From Bacteroidales bacterium (lineage in GTDB: Bacteria; Bacteroidota; Bacteroidia; Bacteroidales; UBA932), in assembly GCA_016293535.1 (NCBI GenBank), contig JAEDEB010000094.1, positions 1-5,414 of the forward strand: a DNA stretch of 5,414 nt, written 5' to 3'. The position numbers were made by a program, and so were the translations under genes. The notes under the pieces are model-generated. The model had not been told where the DNA came from. It ran no database searches and saw nothing but the letters and a program-made list of their open reading frames with translations. Of this stretch, positions 4,175 through 5,414 are shown piece by piece (position 1 is the first letter of the stretch; each line of letters begins with the position of its first letter).

Positions 4175-5302
4175 ATGGGCAAACCATTTGTTTACGGGAC
4201 CGCCGTCTTTGGAGAGAACTTTACCGATAGGAAAGCCGAAACCAAGCATCTCAAGATGAATTTTGAGGCTGGTGTGAATACAATTCTGATTTCTCCCCGC
4301 AGGACAGGGAAGACCTCTCTGGTATATAGGGCTGTTGAACAAATAACGGATCCATCTGTCAAGATTGTGATGATGGACATCTATGATTGCCGTGACGAAT
4401 ATGAGTTCTATGAACGTTTTGCATCAGCCATTCTGAAAAGCCTTGCAACCAAAGCGGAACAGGCTATGACTTTTGCCAAAAGCTTTCTGTCCCGCCTTTC
4501 TCCCAAGATATCCATCTCGCCGGACCCGTCGCAGGAGTTTTCAGTTTCCTTTGGTATCGGCCCAAAGACAGAAAAGCCGGAGGAAATCCTTGACCTTCCT
4601 GAAAAAATAGCTCAAAAGAGAAATCTGAACATCGTCGTTTGCATTGACGAGTTTCAACAAGTTGGAGAATTCCCGGATTCTGTCGGTTTCCAAAAGAAGA
4701 CGAGGGGCGTGTGGCAATTGCAAAAGAACGTATCATATTGCCTGTTCGGGAGCAAGAAACATATGATGGATAAGCTATTTCAGGATAAGTCCATGCCATT
4801 CTATCATTTCGGAGATATGTTTTTCCTTGAGGCGATACCAAAGGAAGAGTGGGTCAATTACATCGTCCAACGCTTTGCTACCAGGAATATGATTATTTCA
4901 GAAGAAATGGCAGGGCGTCTGTGCGATAAAGTCCAGTTGTATTCATCATATGTACAGCAACTTGCCTGGAATGTAATGATAGAGACTGAAGGAGACGTAA
5001 CAGAGCAGAATCTGGAGAGTGGGTATGAACTTCTGATAAGGCAGACATCGGCGCTGTTTATGCGTCAACTGGCCAATCTGACGGTATACCAGATGAACTA
5101 TTTAAAGGCCCTGGACGCAGGTATACATACTGGTTTCCAATCGTCAGACATACTGGAGGAATACCGCCTGGGTAGTAAATCAAATATCACAAGGATAGAG
5201 AATGTTCTTTTAGGTAAGGAGTTGATTGATAAAAGGCCTGATGGCGTATACTTTGCCGATCCTGTGTTCGCTTACTGGTTCCATAGGGAGTACTGTATAT
5301 GA
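4175..5302 (+). CDS. AAA-type ATPase with C-terminal winged helix
   Basis: A 375-aa protein of the 'archaeal-type' ATPase group common in Bacteroidales. The Walker A P-loop is SPRRTGKTS (residues 40-48, with K46 and T47) and Walker B is LNIVVCIDEFQQ (151-162, with D158 and E159). A sensor-1-like strand is YCLFGSKKHMM (188-198). After the AAA lid, residues about 302-375 look like a winged helix (YQMNYLKAL, SSDILEEYRLGSKSNITRIENVLLGKELIDKRPDGVYFADP in pieces), ending in FAYWFHREY, typical of the group. No membrane segment or nuclease domain is seen. The function of these proteins is mostly unknown; DNA binding and a STAND-like switch role are inferred. The gene is monocistronic with its own promoter, is more A/T-rich than the radical SAM genes, and is bracketed by direct repeats, suggesting independent acquisition. 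Confidence 0.9.
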   Translation: MGKPFVYGTAVFGENFTDRKAETKHLKMNFEAGVNTILISPRRTGKTSLVYRAVEQITDPSVKIVMMDIYDCRDEYEFYERFASAILKSLATKAEQAMTFAKSFLSRLSPKISISPDPSQEFSVSFGIGPKTEKPEEILDLPEKIAQKRNLNIVVCIDEFQQVGEFPDSVGFQKKTRGVWQLQKNVSYCLFGSKKHMMDKLFQDKSMPFYHFGDMFFLEAIPKEEWVNYIVQRFATRNMIISEEMAGRLCDKVQLYSSYVQQLAWNVMIETEGDVTEQNLESGYELLIRQTSALFMRQLANLTVYQMNYLKALDAGIHTGFQSSDILEEYRLGSKSNITRIENVLLGKELIDKRPDGVYFADPVFAYWFHREYCI

Positions 5303-5306
5303 TGAC

Positions 5307-5331
5307 AGGTGACCGAAAGTGACCGAGAAAA
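5307..5331. repeat. Right copy of the direct repeat, with internal 10-bp period
   Basis: This copy begins 5 nt after the ATPase stop and matches 4062-4086 at 21 of 25 positions. Inside it GTGACCGA occurs twice (5309-5316 and 5319-5326) exactly 10 bp apart, about one helical turn. It lies just upstream of the possible -7 box of the next gene, so it could be an insertion boundary or a binding site for a regulator. Confidence 0.6.
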
Positions 5332-5336
5332 TGTCG

Positions 5337-5344
5337 GATATTTG
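5337..5344 (+). promoter_or_regulatory. Possible weak -7 box for the right-edge gene
   Basis: GATATTTG differs from TAnnTTTG only at the first position and lies 24 nt before the ATG at 5369. No TTTG or TTG is found at the expected -33 spacing, where the GTGACCGA repeats lie instead. The promoter may therefore depend on an activator, or the box may be chance. Confidence 0.35.
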
Positions 5345-5368
5345 TATTCGCAAAATCGAAATTTAGTT

Positions 5369-5414
5369 ATGAAACGCACTTTATTTATTCTATTGGCTGT
5401 ACTTTGCCTAAACG
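5369..5414 (+). CDS. Start of an exported protein or lipoprotein (truncated by window edge)
   Basis: ATG at 5369 opens a frame running off the right edge. Its 15 visible residues, MKRTLFILLAVLCLN, have the charged start and hydrophobic core of a signal peptide. A cysteine at residue 13 might be part of a lipobox, but more sequence would be needed to tell. The start is preceded by A/T-rich sequence (cgaaatttagtt) as for other genes here. The product cannot be identified. Confidence 0.65.
   Translation, partial: MKRTLFILLAVLCLN

Overview
The window looks like chromosomal or mobile-element DNA from a member of the Bacteroidales (Bacteroides, Prevotella or Alistipes type). The main reason is the promoters: several genes are preceded by the Bacteroidetes -33/-7 signature (TTG or TTTG, about 19-20 bp, then TAnnTTTG), at 539-570, 3131-3161 and 4127-4157. 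Start codons are mostly preceded by A/T-rich sequence rather than a Shine-Dalgarno motif. The content is accessory: short, functionally unrelated transcription units, one gene remnant, and repeats around an isolated ATPase gene.

Left part (1-2636). A gene for an exported or membrane protein runs off the left edge on the minus strand. Next to it, also on the minus strand, is an HxlR/DUF24-family regulator (133-474). Divergent from it is a tight three-gene operon (622-2636): a small cupin protein, a SplB-like radical SAM protein with CxxxCxxC, and a second shorter radical SAM protein of the Gp37/Gp68 (DUF5131) type. The last two match what I remember as the 'radical SAM mobile pair' proteins B and A. 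The spacings of 2 and 6 nt imply co-translation. The 148-bp divergent intergenic region holds an 18-bp perfect palindrome containing a -7 box on each strand, plus a second 15-bp inverted repeat, so the regulator and operon are probably controlled together.

Middle (2637-4018). About 250 bp without a recognisable gene leads into a 57-codon remnant that resembles the N-terminus of a CDP-alcohol phosphatidyltransferase, broken where the catalytic DGxxAR motif should begin. A strong promoter with a 9-bp inverted repeat in its spacer then drives a GNAT acetyltransferase whose start codon sits 4 nt after the -7 box (probably a leaderless mRNA). One nucleotide after the acetyltransferase stop comes a TfoX/Sxy N-terminal-domain protein.

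Right part (4019-5414). A visibly more A/T-rich single gene encodes a 375-aa AAA-type ATPase with a C-terminal winged helix. It has its own promoter overlapped by two tandem 15-bp palindromic units. The gene is bracketed by a 25-bp imperfect direct repeat (21/25 identical), which suggests it may have inserted as a unit. The start of a gene for an exported protein runs off the right edge.

The most interesting candidate system is the HxlR-cupin-radical SAM pair cassette with its shared face-to-face promoter. Its substrate cannot be read from the sequence.
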